Below, piece by piece: positions 33,645 to 43,473 of a DNA stretch of 64,000 nucleotides. Location of the stretch: NCBI RefSeq assembly GCF_019748715.1, contig NZ_JACLBZ010000014.1, positions 1 to 64,000 on the forward strand, in the 5' to 3' direction. Origin of the DNA: Sporosarcina aquimarina. Its GTDB lineage: Bacteria > Bacillota > Bacilli > Bacillales_A > Planococcaceae. Under the pieces are notes generated by a model, which worked only from the letters and a program-made list of their open reading frames with translations, was not told the origin of the DNA and made no database searches. Position 1 is the stretch's first letter; every line of letters begins with the position of its first letter. The position numbers and the translations under genes were made by a program.

Positions 33645-33888
33645 AAATAATGTTGGCTTTGATCAGGAATAGTAGTTCTACCGCTTATTTTAAGAGAGCA
33701 GACGGCAGGTGCAAGTCTGTAGTAACGTAGATCGAACTCGCCTAGGAGTCTGTATTAGTGAAGAGATGTAACTGATACCGTGATCCGCGTTAAGGAATCA
33801 AGTTGGACGGAGAAATCCGTTAATTTGGGTGGTACCGCGGGAAGCTATATAGGCTCTCGTCCCTGTGCAAAGGGACGAGAGCCTTTTC
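33645..33888 (+). promoter_or_regulatory. T-box riboswitch upstream of leuS
   Basis: The T-box core GGGTGGTACCGCGG lies at 33827-33840, preceded by a long structured leader and followed by a terminator. A CTC (leucine) triplet at 33737-33739, in GAACTCG, is the candidate specifier codon. The leader would sense uncharged tRNA-Leu through the specifier and the T-box/acceptor-end pairing, allowing leuS transcription when leucine is short. Leader boundaries are approximate. Confidence 0.93.
33852..33888 (+). terminator. T-box-controlled terminator
   Basis: Perfect 12-bp stem GGCTCTCGTCCC/GGGACGAGAGCC followed by TTTTCT. It competes with the antiterminator formed by the T-box sequence. Confidence 0.93.
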
Positions 33889-33912
33889 TATTTGAATTGG
33901 AGGAATTTTCAG

Positions 33913-36327
33913 ATGAGTTATAATCACGTGCAAATCGAAGAAAAATGGCAGAAGTATTGGGATGACAACAAGACGTATAAAATGATCAATGATCCATCCA
34001 AGCCGAAATTTTACGCATTGGATATGTTTCCGTATCCGTCCGGCGCGGGGTTGCATGTCGGGCATCCGCTAGGCTATATTGCGACAGATATTTTGAGCGC
34101 ATTTAAACGTAAGCAAGGCTACAATGTGTTACACCCAATGGGCTGGGATGCGTTCGGTTTGCCTGCGGAGCAATATGCGATCGATACAGGAAATGACCCT
34201 GCGGAATTCACTGCGAAAAATATTGCGACATTCAAGCGTCAAATGCAAGAACTTGGATTTTCTTATGACTGGGACCGTGAAATCAATACAACGGACCCGA
34301 GCTATTACAAATGGACACAATGGATTTTCATTCAGCTGTATAAGCGAGGCCTTGCGTATATCGATGAAGTTCCGGTCAACTGGTGTCCTGCATTAGGAAC
34401 TGTGCTTGCAAATGAAGAAGTCATCGATGGACTGTCCGAACGAGGAAATCACCCGGTTGAACGCCGTCCGATGCGCCAGTGGGTTTTGCGTATTACTGAA
34501 TATGCGGATCGTCTTCTTGAAGATTTAGATGACCTTGATTGGCCTGAAAGCCTGAAAGATATGCAGCGCAACTGGATCGGTCGTTCAGAAGGTGCACAGT
34601 TAACATTCCAAATTGCCGACACGGAACATTCATTTGATGCGTTCACAACACGTCCGGATACGATTTTTGGTGCAACGTATGCAGTTTTGGCACCTGAGCA
34701 TAAATTAGTACAAGAGATTACGACGGATGCGCAGCGTGAGGCAGTGGAACAGTACATCGACAATGTGAAATCAAAGAGTGATCTGGAGCGTACGGATTTA
34801 GCGAAAGATAAAACAGGCGTCTTCACAGGTGCGTATGCGATTAATCCGGCAAGTGGCGAGAAAATGCCAATCTGGATTGCGGATTACGTTTTGGCGACGT
34901 ACGGAACAGGTGCAATCATGGCGGTTCCAGCGCACGACGAGCGGGATTACGAATTCGCAAAAACATTTGATTTACCGATTGTCGAAGTTGTAGCAGGCGG
35001 GAATATTGACGAAGAAGCCTATGCAGGTGAAGGTGAGCATGTCAATTCTGATTTCTTGAATGGTTTAGGAAAAGAAGAAGCGATTGCAAAGTCGATTGAA
35101 TGGTTCGAAGAACAAGGAACTGGCGAACGCAAAATTACGTATCGTCTGCGTGACTGGTTGTTCTCTCGTCAACGCTACTGGGGCGAGCCGATCCCTGTCA
35201 TTCATTGGGAAGACGGCACGATGACGACAGTGGATGAGTCGGAATTGCCATTGATGCTTCCGGTTACACAGAATATCAAGCCGAGCGGCACTGGCGAGTC
35301 GCCACTAGCGAATATTGAAGAATGGGTCAATGTGGTAGATCCAAAAACAGGTATGAAAGGTCGTCGTGAAACGAATACGATGCCGCAATGGGCAGGTAGC
35401 TGCTGGTACTACTTGCGTTATATCGATCCGAACAATGATGAAATGATTATTGATCCGGAATTAGCAGAGCGCTGGCTGCCGGTGGATATTTACGTAGGAG
35501 GAGCAGAGCACGCGGTTCTGCATTTATTGTACGCGCGTTTCTGGCATAAAGTGCTGTATGATATCGGCGTGGTTCAGACGAAAGAGCCGTTCCAAAAACT
35601 CTTCAACCAAGGGATGATACTAGGGGAAGGTCATGTGAAAATGTCCAAGTCTTTAGGTAACGTCATCAACCCGGATGATATCGTTCATTCTCACGGTGCA
35701 GATACGCTGCGTCTTTATGAAATGTTCATGGGACCTCTTGATGCTTCGAAGGAATGGTCGACAAACGGTTTGGACGGATCCCGTCGTTTCCTAGACCGAA
35801 TTTGGCGCTTACTGGTCAATGAAGATGATACGTTGACGGATAAGCTTACGGAAGAAACAGGCGGACCGCTTGAGAAAGTATACAATCAGACAGTCAAGAA
35901 AGTAACCGAAGATTTCGAAGGCATGCGCAATAATACGGCGATTTCTCAGATGATGGTCTTCATCAATGAGTGCTATAAAGCGGATAAATTACCGAAAGCG
36001 TATATCGAAGGATTCGTTTTATTGATTTCACCGATTACGCCGCATTTGGCAGAAGAGCTATGGGTGAAACTCGGTCATACGGAGACAGTAGCTTATGCAC
36101 AATGGCCGACGTATGATGAAACGAAATTGTCTGATGACACGGTAGAAGTAGCGGTACAGATCAACGGTAAAATCCGTGCGAAAATCAATGTGTCGAAGGA
36201 TAGTACGAAAGAAGAGCTAGAGCAAGTTGCACTAGCGAACGAAGATGTAAAACAGTGGATGGAAGGTAAGGAATTGAAAAAAATTATTGCGATTCCTGGA
36301 CGTCTAGTAAATATAGTCGCTGGTTAA
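33913..36327 (+). CDS. leuS: Leucyl-tRNA synthetase
   Basis: 804-residue class I synthetase charging tRNA-Leu. ATG 33913 follows TTGGAGGAATTTT; the frame from 33865 runs through the T-box terminator and is not used. The HIGH-type motif is [15 protein letters not shown] near residue 40, the CP1 editing domain contains [12 protein letters not shown], and [14 protein letters not shown] is the second signature. The anticodon-binding domain is C-terminal. Length is normal for the bacterial enzyme. It stands alone under T-box control and ends at a strong terminator. Confidence 0.98.
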   Translation: MSYNHVQIEEKWQKYWDDNKTYKMINDPSKPKFYALDMFPYPSGAGLHVGHPLGYIATDILSAFKRKQGYNVLHPMGWDAFGLPAEQYAIDTGNDPAEFTAKNIATFKRQMQELGFSYDWDREINTTDPSYYKWTQWIFIQLYKRGLAYIDEVPVNWCPALGTVLANEEVIDGLSERGNHPVERRPMRQWVLRITEYADRLLEDLDDLDWPESLKDMQRNWIGRSEGAQLTFQIADTEHSFDAFTTRPDTIFGATYAVLAPEHKLVQEITTDAQREAVEQYIDNVKSKSDLERTDLAKDKTGVFTGAYAINPASGEKMPIWIADYVLATYGTGAIMAVPAHDERDYEFAKTFDLPIVEVVAGGNIDEEAYAGEGEHVNSDFLNGLGKEEAIAKSIEWFEEQGTGERKITYRLRDWLFSRQRYWGEPIPVIHWEDGTMTTVDESELPLMLPVTQNIKPSGTGESPLANIEEWVNVVDPKTGMKGRRETNTMPQWAGSCWYYLRYIDPNNDEMIIDPELAERWLPVDIYVGGAEHAVLHLLYARFWHKVLYDIGVVQTKEPFQKLFNQGMILGEGHVKMSKSLGNVINPDDIVHSHGADTLRLYEMFMGPLDASKEWSTNGLDGSRRFLDRIWRLLVNEDDTLTDKLTEETGGPLEKVYNQTVKKVTEDFEGMRNNTAISQMMVFINECYKADKLPKAYIEGFVLLISPITPHLAEELWVKLGHTETVAYAQWPTYDETKLSDDTVEVAVQINGKIRAKINVSKDSTKEELEQVALANEDVKQWMEGKELKKIIAIPGRLVNIVAG

Positions 36328-36339
36328 TAAAATGTTTAA

Positions 36340-36378
36340 AAGCCGGTCAGAGAATATTTTTCTCTGACCGGCTTATTT
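36340..36378 (+). terminator. Terminator after leuS
   Basis: AGCCGGTCAGAGA/TCTCTGACCGGCT, a 13-bp perfect stem, then TATTTT. Confidence 0.92.
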
Positions 36379-36396
36379 TGATTGAAAAGATGGTCG

Positions 36397-36529
36397 CGAT
36401 CATAAATTGTGGGCAAGCGCTCATACTTTTGGGAAAGTCGCTCATACTGCATCGATACATGATCATACCTCTTCGATTCACGCTCATAAAAGTTTTTTAC
36501 CGCTCATAAACCTTCACTCCGCGCTCATA
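36397..36529. repeat. Seven-unit array with a 21-bp period (CGCTCATA core)
   Basis: The 8-bp core CGCTCATA occurs exactly at 36418, 36439, 36481, 36501 and 36522, with variants CGATCATA at 36397 and TGATCATA at 36460. Start-to-start spacings are 21, 21, 21, 21, 20 and 21 bp, close to two helical turns. The intervening 13 bp are not conserved. The array fills the whole gap between the leuS terminator and the 3' end of ytfP. Read on the minus strand the core is TATGAGCG. It has no dyad symmetry and is not a CRISPR. Confidence 0.85.
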
Positions 36530-36542
36530 CAACACAATGTTT

Positions 36543-37796
36543 TCACAGCATCCCTGCATTTATACCAGCTAATCTGCCTGTAACAAGCGCAGCGGTAATA
36601 TTATATCCGCCCGTGTAACCGTGTATATCAAGAATCTCTCCGCAGAAAAAGAGACCGGACTTTTTTCGTGAAGCCATCGTCTTTGGTTCGATTTCTTTCA
36701 CAGACACACCGCCGCCTGTGACGAATGCTTTCTCGATAGGTTGTGTCCCGGTAACGTGAACAGGAAATGTCTTGAGCAAATGAGCGAGCTTGCGAATAGC
36801 TTCCTTGGGAATATCTGCGCCGATTTCAGTTTCAGCGATCTCAGCTTTTTGTAGTAAAAATAAAAGCCAGCGCTCAGGTACAAGCCCTTTTAAAGAAGTC
36901 TTCACTTGCTTTTTAGACTCATCCTTCAAAACCTTTGTAATGGATTGCATGAGCTGTTCCTCATGCTGATCGGGTATAGAGTCGATTTGTAGCAACACCG
37001 GTTGTTTGCCGTTTTTCATTTGTTCCTTGACGACAAATTGGCTACAGCGCAATATCGCAGGCCCGCTCAATCCGAAATGGGTGAAAAGCATGTCCATTTG
37101 ATGCGAAACAAGCGTTTTACCTTTTTTATTCAGCACCGACACATTGACATCACGCAGCGCGAGACCTTGCAATTCCTTTGAGACGATGAATGGTTCTTTT
37201 GACAATAAAGGAACTTCTGTCGGGTAAAGTTCTGTTACAGTATGTCCGGCGCGTTCAGCCCAAGGATAGCCGTCTCCTGTACTGCCTGTTTGGGGAACTG
37301 CTTTGCCACCGACTGCTACGACGACTGCGTTGGCCTGCAGTTCTTCGCCGTCATCCAATCGGACACCAAGAATCTTTTCGTCATTCATCAGCAATTTCTG
37401 AACACGGCATTCTAAACGCACTTCCACTTCAAATTTATCCATTTGATTCAATAAGGCATTGACGACATCTTTCGCTTTATTGGAAACAGGGAACATACGA
37501 CCGTGATCTTCTTCTTTCAAAGGCACACCTAAACCTTCGAAATACTGGATGATGTCTTGGTTATTAAAGACGGAGAATGGTCCGTAGAGAAATTTTCCGT
37601 TACCCGGGATGTGCTTGATTATTTCTTCTTGAGATAGGCGGTTAGTGACGTTGCAGCGGCCACCTCCAGAAATGGCCAGTTTATTACCGAGCTTACGCCC
37701 CTTTTCAAGCAACAATACACGTTTGTTTTGTTCGGCCGCTGCAATAGAAGCCATTAAGCCAGAAGGGCCGCCGCCGATCACAATTACATCATACAT
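36543..37796 (-). CDS. ytfP: HI0933/BaiN-family flavoprotein (YtfP)
   Basis: 417-residue FAD-dependent oxidoreductase. The FAD-binding motif is [17 protein letters not shown] at the N-terminus, followed by the family-specific [15 protein letters not shown] and, near the C-terminus, [17 protein letters not shown] and [19 protein letters not shown]. These are the signatures of the HI0933 group. Substrate is unknown. ATG start. It neighbours the divergently transcribed MurJ-like flippase gene, as in B. subtilis. Confidence 0.92.
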   Translation of the reverse strand: MYDVIVIGGGPSGLMASIAAAEQNKRVLLLEKGRKLGNKLAISGGGRCNVTNRLSQEEIIKHIPGNGKFLYGPFSVFNNQDIIQYFEGLGVPLKEEDHGRMFPVSNKAKDVVNALLNQMDKFEVEVRLECRVQKLLMNDEKILGVRLDDGEELQANAVVVAVGGKAVPQTGSTGDGYPWAERAGHTVTELYPTEVPLLSKEPFIVSKELQGLALRDVNVSVLNKKGKTLVSHQMDMLFTHFGLSGPAILRCSQFVVKEQMKNGKQPVLLQIDSIPDQHEEQLMQSITKVLKDESKKQVKTSLKGLVPERWLLFLLQKAEIAETEIGADIPKEAIRKLAHLLKTFPVHVTGTQPIEKAFVTGGGVSVKEIEPKTMASRKKSGLFFCGEILDIHGYTGGYNITAALVTGRLAGINAGML

Positions 37797-37923
37797 AGTA
37801 GAACCACGCTTTCATTCGTTTTGAATTCATTATACACCATGTCGCTTGCAGTTAAAGATTGTACAAACACGTGCCGAGGGGTAAACTATATAAGTATCTC
37901 TTGAGAAATGGAAGGAATCAATC

Positions 37924-39540
37924 ATGGCATCGAATTTAATTAAAGGCACAGCCATTTTAACGATTGGCTTATTTTTGTCAAAGGCACTTGGGCTGCTTTA
38001 TGTTATCCCATTTTATGCAATAGTCGGTGAAAAAAGTGTCGGTCTCTATCAATATGCATACATACCTTATAACCTAGCACTTGCGGTGGCAGTTTCGGGG
38101 GCACCGCTTGCAATCTCGAAGTTCGTTTCGAAATATAACGCGCTCGGGGATTATGCGACAGGGCGAAAGTTGATGAAGTCAGGCATGCTCGTCATGTCTT
38201 TGACAGGTTTACTGTCGTTTCTCGCTTTGTTCGCCTTAGCGAATCCTATCGCTGGCCTCGTGATAAGAGATGATGAACAAATTTTCACGGTGCAAGATAT
38301 CGCCTCAGTCATCCGCTGGGTCAGCTTTGCATTGCTTGCCGTTCCGTTACTCAGTATTGGGCGCGGATTTTTGCAAGGCTATCAAAAGTTCGAACCAACT
38401 TCTGTATCTCAATTAATTGAACAGATCGTCCGGATTGTTGTTGTTCTTGCAGGTGCTTTTATTGTTGTGAACGTACTGGGATTATCTCCTAGGATAGCTG
38501 TCCAATTTGCGGTCTTTGCCGCGTTTATTGGTGCGCTTGCGGGTTTGTGGAGTTTGTATCATTACTGGAAAAAGTATCGTGATGAATTCAATTATTTATT
38601 GACTAACAGTCCTCCGGCGAGTTCTGTATCACTCCGTCAAATCTATACAGAAGTATTCGCTTACGTTTTGCCGTTTGTTCTTGTCGGCACCATTAATCCG
38701 ATTTATCAATTTGTCGATATGGTTACGTTCAATGATGCAATGAAATCGATTGGGCTGGCAAGCGTGTCAGATTTGTATTTGACGAAGCTGAACTTCTTGA
38801 CGCATAAAGTTGTGATGATTCCTGTCATGGTGGCGACTGGGTTTTCGATGGCGCTCATTTCCATTATCACGAGCTATTACACAAAGAATGATCAGCAAGG
38901 AGTAAGCCGGTCATTGGACCAAACCTATCAAATCATGTTATTTCTAACGATCCCGATGGTTATCGGGCTGATCGTTTTGAACAATGAAGTTTATCAGTTT
39001 TTATATGAACAGGACGCAGCAGGTGCAGGTGTACTGGCGTCTTACGCTCCAGTCGCCATCCTGTTTGCAATGTTCACGGTAACAGCGGCAATTTTACAAG
39101 GTATCGATCATCATAAATGGATTGTCTTTACGTCTTTACTTGGTTTACTTGTGAAAATGATCATCAATATACCGCTAATTAAATTGTTCGAAACAAATGG
39201 TGCGATTCTCGCTACTGCAATTGGTTATTCAGTAGCGGTTGGCATCAATTTACTGGTCATTAAGAAGGCGTTGAATTATAAGTCGCAGATGGTCATCAGA
39301 CGATTGGTTCTTATCTTAATCTTTAATGCGATCATGTTTGCCGGCGTATGGTTGACTACTAAAGGGCTGAACGCATTGCATGTGCCGGTAGGTCGCTGGC
39401 AGGCATTGCTTTATGTACTTATCGGAACAGGGGTCGGTATGGCGATTTACGGGTTCCTGTCATTCAAGTCAGGACTTGCACAACGATTATTCGGTGAACG
39501 GCTGACGCGGATTGCGCAGCGCATTGGATTTGGAGGGTGA
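37924..39540 (+). CDS. ytgP: Lipid II flippase, MurJ/SpoVB-type MOP transporter (YtgP)
   Basis: 538 residues with about 14 membrane helices, polysaccharide-flippase (MOP) superfamily. It starts NLIKGTAILTIGLFLSKALG, as in B. subtilis YtgP, which was shown to act as MurJ, moving lipid II outward for peptidoglycan synthesis. SpoVB paralogues are similar, but the position between ytfP and ytzG argues for YtgP. GGAAGGAATC ribosome site. The following pseudouridine synthase gene starts 3 bp after its stop, so they are co-transcribed. Confidence 0.9.
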   Translation: MASNLIKGTAILTIGLFLSKALGLLYVIPFYAIVGEKSVGLYQYAYIPYNLALAVAVSGAPLAISKFVSKYNALGDYATGRKLMKSGMLVMSLTGLLSFLALFALANPIAGLVIRDDEQIFTVQDIASVIRWVSFALLAVPLLSIGRGFLQGYQKFEPTSVSQLIEQIVRIVVVLAGAFIVVNVLGLSPRIAVQFAVFAAFIGALAGLWSLYHYWKKYRDEFNYLLTNSPPASSVSLRQIYTEVFAYVLPFVLVGTINPIYQFVDMVTFNDAMKSIGLASVSDLYLTKLNFLTHKVVMIPVMVATGFSMALISIITSYYTKNDQQGVSRSLDQTYQIMLFLTIPMVIGLIVLNNEVYQFLYEQDAAGAGVLASYAPVAILFAMFTVTAAILQGIDHHKWIVFTSLLGLLVKMIINIPLIKLFETNGAILATAIGYSVAVGINLLVIKKALNYKSQMVIRRLVLILIFNAIMFAGVWLTTKGLNALHVPVGRWQALLYVLIGTGVGMAIYGFLSFKSGLAQRLFGERLTRIAQRIGFGG

Positions 39541-39543
39541 CGA

Positions 39544-40275
39544 ATGAGGCTTGATAAATTATTATCGAATACGGGGTATGGTTCTCGGAAAGAAGTACGT
39601 CAGTTATTGAAAAAAGGAATGATTCGCGTGAACGGGGCGGTGATGAAAAATCCTGCCCAGCATGTGGATCCCGACAAAGATGCGGTTTCATTACTTGGCG
39701 AGGAAGTTGTTTACAAGGAATTCATTTATCTTATGTTGAATAAACCGCCTGGTGTTCTATCTGCAACGGAAGATTCCCGTGATCGCACTGTAGTGGATTT
39801 ACTAGGAGCTGAAGAACGGCATTTTCAGCCGTTTCCTGTCGGTCGATTGGATAAAGACACAGAAGGTTTGTTATTGCTGACCAATGACGGACAGTTGGCA
39901 CATAGTTTATTGGCACCAAAAAAAGAAGTGCCGAAGACGTATTTTGCCAAAGTATCGGGATGTGTCACAGAAGAGGATGTAAATGAATTTTCTAAAGGTG
40001 TCGTGCTCGATGATGGGTATGAAACAAAGCCGGGATTTTTGAATATACTTCATTCCGGCGAAATTTCCGAAATTGAACTTACGATTACGGAAGGGAAGTT
40101 TCATCAAGTAAAGCGGATGTTTGAGTCGGTAGGAAAAAAAGTAGTTTATCTCAAACGGCTGACGATGGGTCCCTTAAAGTTAGACGGCAATTTGCAGTTA
40201 GGGGAATACCGGGAGCTGACAGACGTGGAGCTGCAGGAATTGCTGAAATTGGATAGTTCCAAGCGAAAAGGCTGA
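39544..40275 (+). CDS. ytzG: RsuA-family 16S rRNA pseudouridine synthase (YtzG)
   Basis: 243 residues. An S4 RNA-binding domain (residues 1-60, MRLDKLLSNTGYGSRKEV) is followed by a catalytic domain in which the nucleophile Asp lies in PVGRLDKDTEGLLLLTNDG (near residue 102). The C-terminal GKFHQVKRMFESVGKKVVYLKR is the RsuA/RluB/E/F signature. It is expected to make pseudouridine 516 in 16S rRNA. The ribosome site GGAGGGTGACG overlaps the end of ytgP. The terminator stem begins inside its last codons. Confidence 0.92.
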   Translation: MRLDKLLSNTGYGSRKEVRQLLKKGMIRVNGAVMKNPAQHVDPDKDAVSLLGEEVVYKEFIYLMLNKPPGVLSATEDSRDRTVVDLLGAEERHFQPFPVGRLDKDTEGLLLLTNDGQLAHSLLAPKKEVPKTYFAKVSGCVTEEDVNEFSKGVVLDDGYETKPGFLNILHSGEISEIELTITEGKFHQVKRMFESVGKKVVYLKRLTMGPLKLDGNLQLGEYRELTDVELQELLKLDSSKRKG

Positions 40276-40297
40276 TGCAAGAATGCGTCAGCCTTTT
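40266..40297 (+). terminator. Terminator after ytzG
   Basis: AAAAGGCTGATGC pairs with GCGTCAGCCTTTT (one G-T/A-C exception). It starts within the ytzG stop region. Confidence 0.85.
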
Positions 40298-40331
40298 CCG
40301 CTGTATAGACAACTGTATATAGGATGCTGAA

Positions 40332-40553
40332 TCAGGAAGTTAATTTCACTTTCTTGGACGTCGTCGTCCATTCGCCGCGGACTGAGTTCTTGATCAATTC
40401 GTTGTACTCCAAAACGTTAAGGTCCCGCTGAGCCGTACGTGAGGAAATATTGAATTCCTCCGCCACATCTTCAGTCGTTACTGTACCGTTATCCCGAATG
40501 AACAAATAGACATCTTTGATACGAATTAACATGCGATCGGTAGCTGGGTTCAT
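40332..40553 (-). CDS. ytzE: DeoR-type small HTH protein (YtzE-like)
   Basis: 73 residues: only the DeoR-family winged helix (ILIRIKDVYLFIRDNG-type helix 1, then TTEDVAEEFNISSRTAQRDLNVLEYN) with no sugar-sensing domain. ATG 40553 is chosen because the GTG at 40565 lies within the AAGGAG site itself. It matches the short YtzE-type regulators located in this neighbourhood in Bacilli. Targets are unknown; a DNA-binding role is likely from the fold. Confidence 0.85.
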   Translation of the reverse strand: MNPATDRMLIRIKDVYLFIRDNGTVTTEDVAEEFNISSRTAQRDLNVLEYNELIKNSVRGEWTTTSKKVKLTS

Positions 40554-40565
40554 CGAAGAAACCAC

Positions 40566-40868
40566 TCCTTCATCTTCATATTTTCACACCAACATAGCAA
40601 ACGAAGACTGTTGGGTATTCTCTGAAATTACCTGTCCTGATCCGCTCCTTTTGAGTAGTTATGCCAGAATAGTATGTGAAATGTTCTGACAATATGATTA
40701 TAACTTATTTTTTCATAAATCGCACATATTTTTGCTTCACTCTTTAACAAACTCCAATAAGATAGTTTCCCTTTATTTTATTCACTAAACGTGGGAAAAT
40801 AGAGTCAGAGGAAACGGCAGCCTATCATGGTTGTTTTTAGGTTCTATAATAGAAGAGGTGACGGACGT
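40566..40868. other. Intergenic region between ytzE and dat
   Basis: About 300 bp, AT-rich. I see no gene, clear promoter, riboswitch or strong hairpin. It must carry the divergent promoters of ytzE and dat, but no match is good enough to call. Confidence 0.5.
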
Positions 40869-41756
40869 ATGATCTACTTTAAAGATGGAGAATACCTGCA
40901 GGAAGAACAGATGAATCTATCAATGAATGATCGTGGCTATGTTTTTGGCGACGGCGTTTACGAAGTGATAAAAGTGTATGATGGCGTACTGTATACAGCA
41001 GAGGAACATATGGAGCGACTGCTTGAAAGTGCTGCCAAAATTCGTTTGACCTTACCGTACACTTTGGAACAGCTGGTTGGAATTGCAGAACGGTTGTTGC
41101 AAGAAAATGAGTTATCGGTAGGTCATATTTATTTGCAAGTGACACGCGGGATAGCTCCACGCGTCCATCAATTTCCAGATCATAGCGTGTCTCCTGTCTT
41201 AACAGGCTATACAGTTGAGAATCCACGACCGCTTGAACAGTTGGACAAGGGGGCTGCCATGAAGTCAGTGGAAGACATGCGCTGGCTTCGTTGTGATATT
41301 AAGAGCTTGAATTTACTCGGTAATGTTTTGGCTAAGCAAGAAGCGGTGGAACAAGGTTGTCAGGAAGCATTGTTTGTGCGCGACGGAGTTGTCCGGGAAG
41401 GTTCAGCTTCTAATGTATTCGGCATTAAAGACGGTATCCTACATACGCACCCGGCCAATAACTTTATCCTGAATGGCATTACTCGTCGCGTTGTTCTTCA
41501 GTTAGCGTCCGAACTTTCAATACCTGTCCAAGAGAAGGAATTTACATTAGCTGAAGCGTTGGCAATGGACGAATTTTTCTTTACATCTACGAACGCAGAA
41601 ATCACACCGGTCGTGACCATTGATCGTCAGCCAATCGGCGAAGGTATACCAGGCCCGCTCACTCGACAGTTGCAGAAATTATTCGATGAGCAGATACCTG
41701 CATTAGTAGCTGCTGGACATGCTTCGGAAAGGGATTCAAATGGCTCAACTAGTTAA
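40869..41756 (+). CDS. dat: D-amino acid (D-alanine) aminotransferase
   Basis: 295-residue fold-type IV PLP transaminase exchanging D-alanine and D-glutamate for cell-wall precursors. ATG 40869 has AGAGGTGA upstream. GYVFGDGVYEVIKVY (residues about 22-36) and CDIKSLNLLGNVLAKQEA, whose Lys (near 145) binds PLP, are diagnostic. EGSASNVFGI, TRRVVLQLA and FFTSTNAEITPV bind the cofactor phosphate. It overlaps the next gene by 17 bp. Confidence 0.93.
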   Translation: MIYFKDGEYLQEEQMNLSMNDRGYVFGDGVYEVIKVYDGVLYTAEEHMERLLESAAKIRLTLPYTLEQLVGIAERLLQENELSVGHIYLQVTRGIAPRVHQFPDHSVSPVLTGYTVENPRPLEQLDKGAAMKSVEDMRWLRCDIKSLNLLGNVLAKQEAVEQGCQEALFVRDGVVREGSASNVFGIKDGILHTHPANNFILNGITRRVVLQLASELSIPVQEKEFTLAEALAMDEFFFTSTNAEITPVVTIDRQPIGEGIPGPLTRQLQKLFDEQIPALVAAGHASERDSNGSTS

Positions 41757-42705
41757 GCTAGTCGACTATGTTTCGCGCTATGAGAATGATTTGACACGCT
41801 ATCCGACACAATTCATCCGTCTAAAGCGTTATCAATGGAAACGGATTAAAAACCAATGGGAACATGGTTTTAATCTTTTTGAAGAACAGGCCGCTACGAT
41901 TGAAGAGGATCCACGAGAAGATGCGAAATGGTATTCTCTTCTCTTCAAGAAATGGCGGAAGCGGCGAGATGAGGAATTTGAAGAGGAAGAACCGAACGTT
42001 GGGAAAGAAGAAGGTACGGAAACGGATTTGGCATTCCAGGCCGCTATCTCCGACCGGCCTTCTACTATTGAACAACTGAAAAAATCGTATACGAATCAAT
42101 TATTTCAGTTCCAATTAAAATGGGCGAGTTCCACACTGTATGATCGTTCACGAGTAGATCCGAGGTTTTTCTCCGATCCCTTATTGAAAGAGTTGACGCA
42201 GCGCTTACCTGATAGTTTTTTGCTGTTCTATTATCCGATCGTCAAAGTGAATAAAGCTCCAATTGAACTGGATATTTTATTGCTGACACCAACTGCCTGC
42301 TATTGCATCACGGCACTGGAAGATGAGCGGATGGCTGCTTATATCAGCAGCGGTGATCGATTCTGGCTGAAGAAGTTCGGTGAGAATGAAGTAAAAGTGT
42401 TGAATCCAACCATTGCACTGAATCGGATGGAGAAAGTTGTTTCATCATTTTTCACGGCTGCGAATTTGGAGTTGCCTATCAAGAAATTAATCCTCACGAG
42501 AAATGGCTATATCGATTATCCTGGAAACCCGAATGAAATCACGTCAATAGATAAAAAAACATACGATGAGTGGCTGGAGCGACTCAGTAACAACCCAAGT
42601 CCGATGAAGCATACACAATTCAAGGCGGCACAAGCGATTTTGGAACATGCACAAACGACTGCAATGAGCCGGTTATTTGATCCGGAAGAGCCAGGCGAAG
42701 AATAA
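41740..42705 (+). CDS. NERD-like (nuclease-related) domain protein
   Basis: 321 residues. ATG 41740 follows GGAAAGGGA and lies inside the end of dat. The N-terminal half is charged and helical, with a Glu/Arg-rich linker (about residues 65-90). The C-terminal half contains PIELDILLLTPTACYCITALE, resembling the conserved core of NERD domains (an acidic residue followed by hydrophobic strands). NERD proteins are thought to process DNA or RNA, but this one lacks an obvious complete catalytic set. It lies between dat and trmB in one transcript. Confidence 0.75.
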   Translation: MAQLVKLVDYVSRYENDLTRYPTQFIRLKRYQWKRIKNQWEHGFNLFEEQAATIEEDPREDAKWYSLLFKKWRKRRDEEFEEEEPNVGKEEGTETDLAFQAAISDRPSTIEQLKKSYTNQLFQFQLKWASSTLYDRSRVDPRFFSDPLLKELTQRLPDSFLLFYYPIVKVNKAPIELDILLLTPTACYCITALEDERMAAYISSGDRFWLKKFGENEVKVLNPTIALNRMEKVVSSFFTAANLELPIKKLILTRNGYIDYPGNPNEITSIDKKTYDEWLERLSNNPSPMKHTQFKAAQAILEHAQTTAMSRLFDPEEPGEE

Positions 42706-42739
42706 AAGAATTTAAAGAAAAAGTGAGAGTGTACTGATT

Positions 42740-43396
42740 ATGCGTTTACGAAACAAACCATGGGCGAAAGATTTTATGGCAGAGCATCCTGAGATGTTGA
42801 TCATGGATTCTGAAGGCAAGAAAAGTCATTGGGCGGAGGAGTTCGGAAACCCGCAGCCGATCCATATTGAAGTAGGGACAGGAAAAGGTCAATTTATCAT
42901 TGGCATGGCGCTTGCCAATCCTTCCATCAACTATATCGGCATCGAACATTTTGATAATGTCATCGTTTCGGCATTGGAGAAAGCAATCGAGGCAGGCAAA
43001 CCGTCCAATCTGCGTTTATTACGTGCCAATGGTGAAGATTTAGAAAATATTTTTGCGGATGCTGAAATCGATCGAGTGTATTTAAATTTTTCCGATCCAT
43101 GGCCGAAAACACGCCATGAGAAGCGTCGGCTGACTCATGCGAAGTTTTTACAAAAATATGAAGGTATTCTGAAGCCGGGTGGAGAAATTCACTTTAAGAC
43201 AGATAATCGTTCGCTCTTCGAATACTCTTTAGTGTCCATGACAGATTACGGCATGAAATTACTGTCTGTTTCCTTAGATTTACACGCGAACATGCCGGAA
43301 GACAATATATTAACGGAGTACGAAGAAAAGTTCTCAAGCAAAGGACAACCGATCTATCGCTTGGAAGCCGAGTATCCAATCAGAAAGAAAATATAG
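42740..43396 (+). CDS. trmB: tRNA (guanine-46-N7)-methyltransferase
   Basis: 218-residue SAM-dependent enzyme making m7G46 in tRNA variable loops. [17 protein letters not shown] (near residue 42) is the SAM site and [21 protein letters not shown] the family catalytic motif, with GEIHFKTDN following. Begins MRLRNKPWA, as in Bacillus TrmB. The ribosome site GTGAGAGTG is weak. Likely co-transcribed with dat and the NERD gene. Confidence 0.95.
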   Translation: MRLRNKPWAKDFMAEHPEMLIMDSEGKKSHWAEEFGNPQPIHIEVGTGKGQFIIGMALANPSINYIGIEHFDNVIVSALEKAIEAGKPSNLRLLRANGEDLENIFADAEIDRVYLNFSDPWPKTRHEKRRLTHAKFLQKYEGILKPGGEIHFKTDNRSLFEYSLVSMTDYGMKLLSVSLDLHANMPEDNILTEYEEKFSSKGQPIYRLEAEYPIRKKI

Positions 43397-43400
43397 GCTA

Positions 43401-43423
43401 TTCCGCGAGGTCTCCTCGCGGAA
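43401..43423. other. Perfect hairpin after trmB
   Basis: TTCCGCGAGG/CCTCGCGGAA, 10-bp perfect arms with a 3-nt loop, 5 bp after trmB. No U-tract follows, so it may be an mRNA 3'-end stabiliser or a repeat-element remnant rather than a terminator. Confidence 0.7.
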
Positions 43424-43473
43424 ATCCATGATGGCGGGCGGGATGTTAATTCGGAAGGTAGGGAGGAATTATT

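Noticed and set aside
36397-36529. CRISPR array
   Set aside because: Repeat core is only 8 bp, spacers 13 bp, no dyad and no cas genes.
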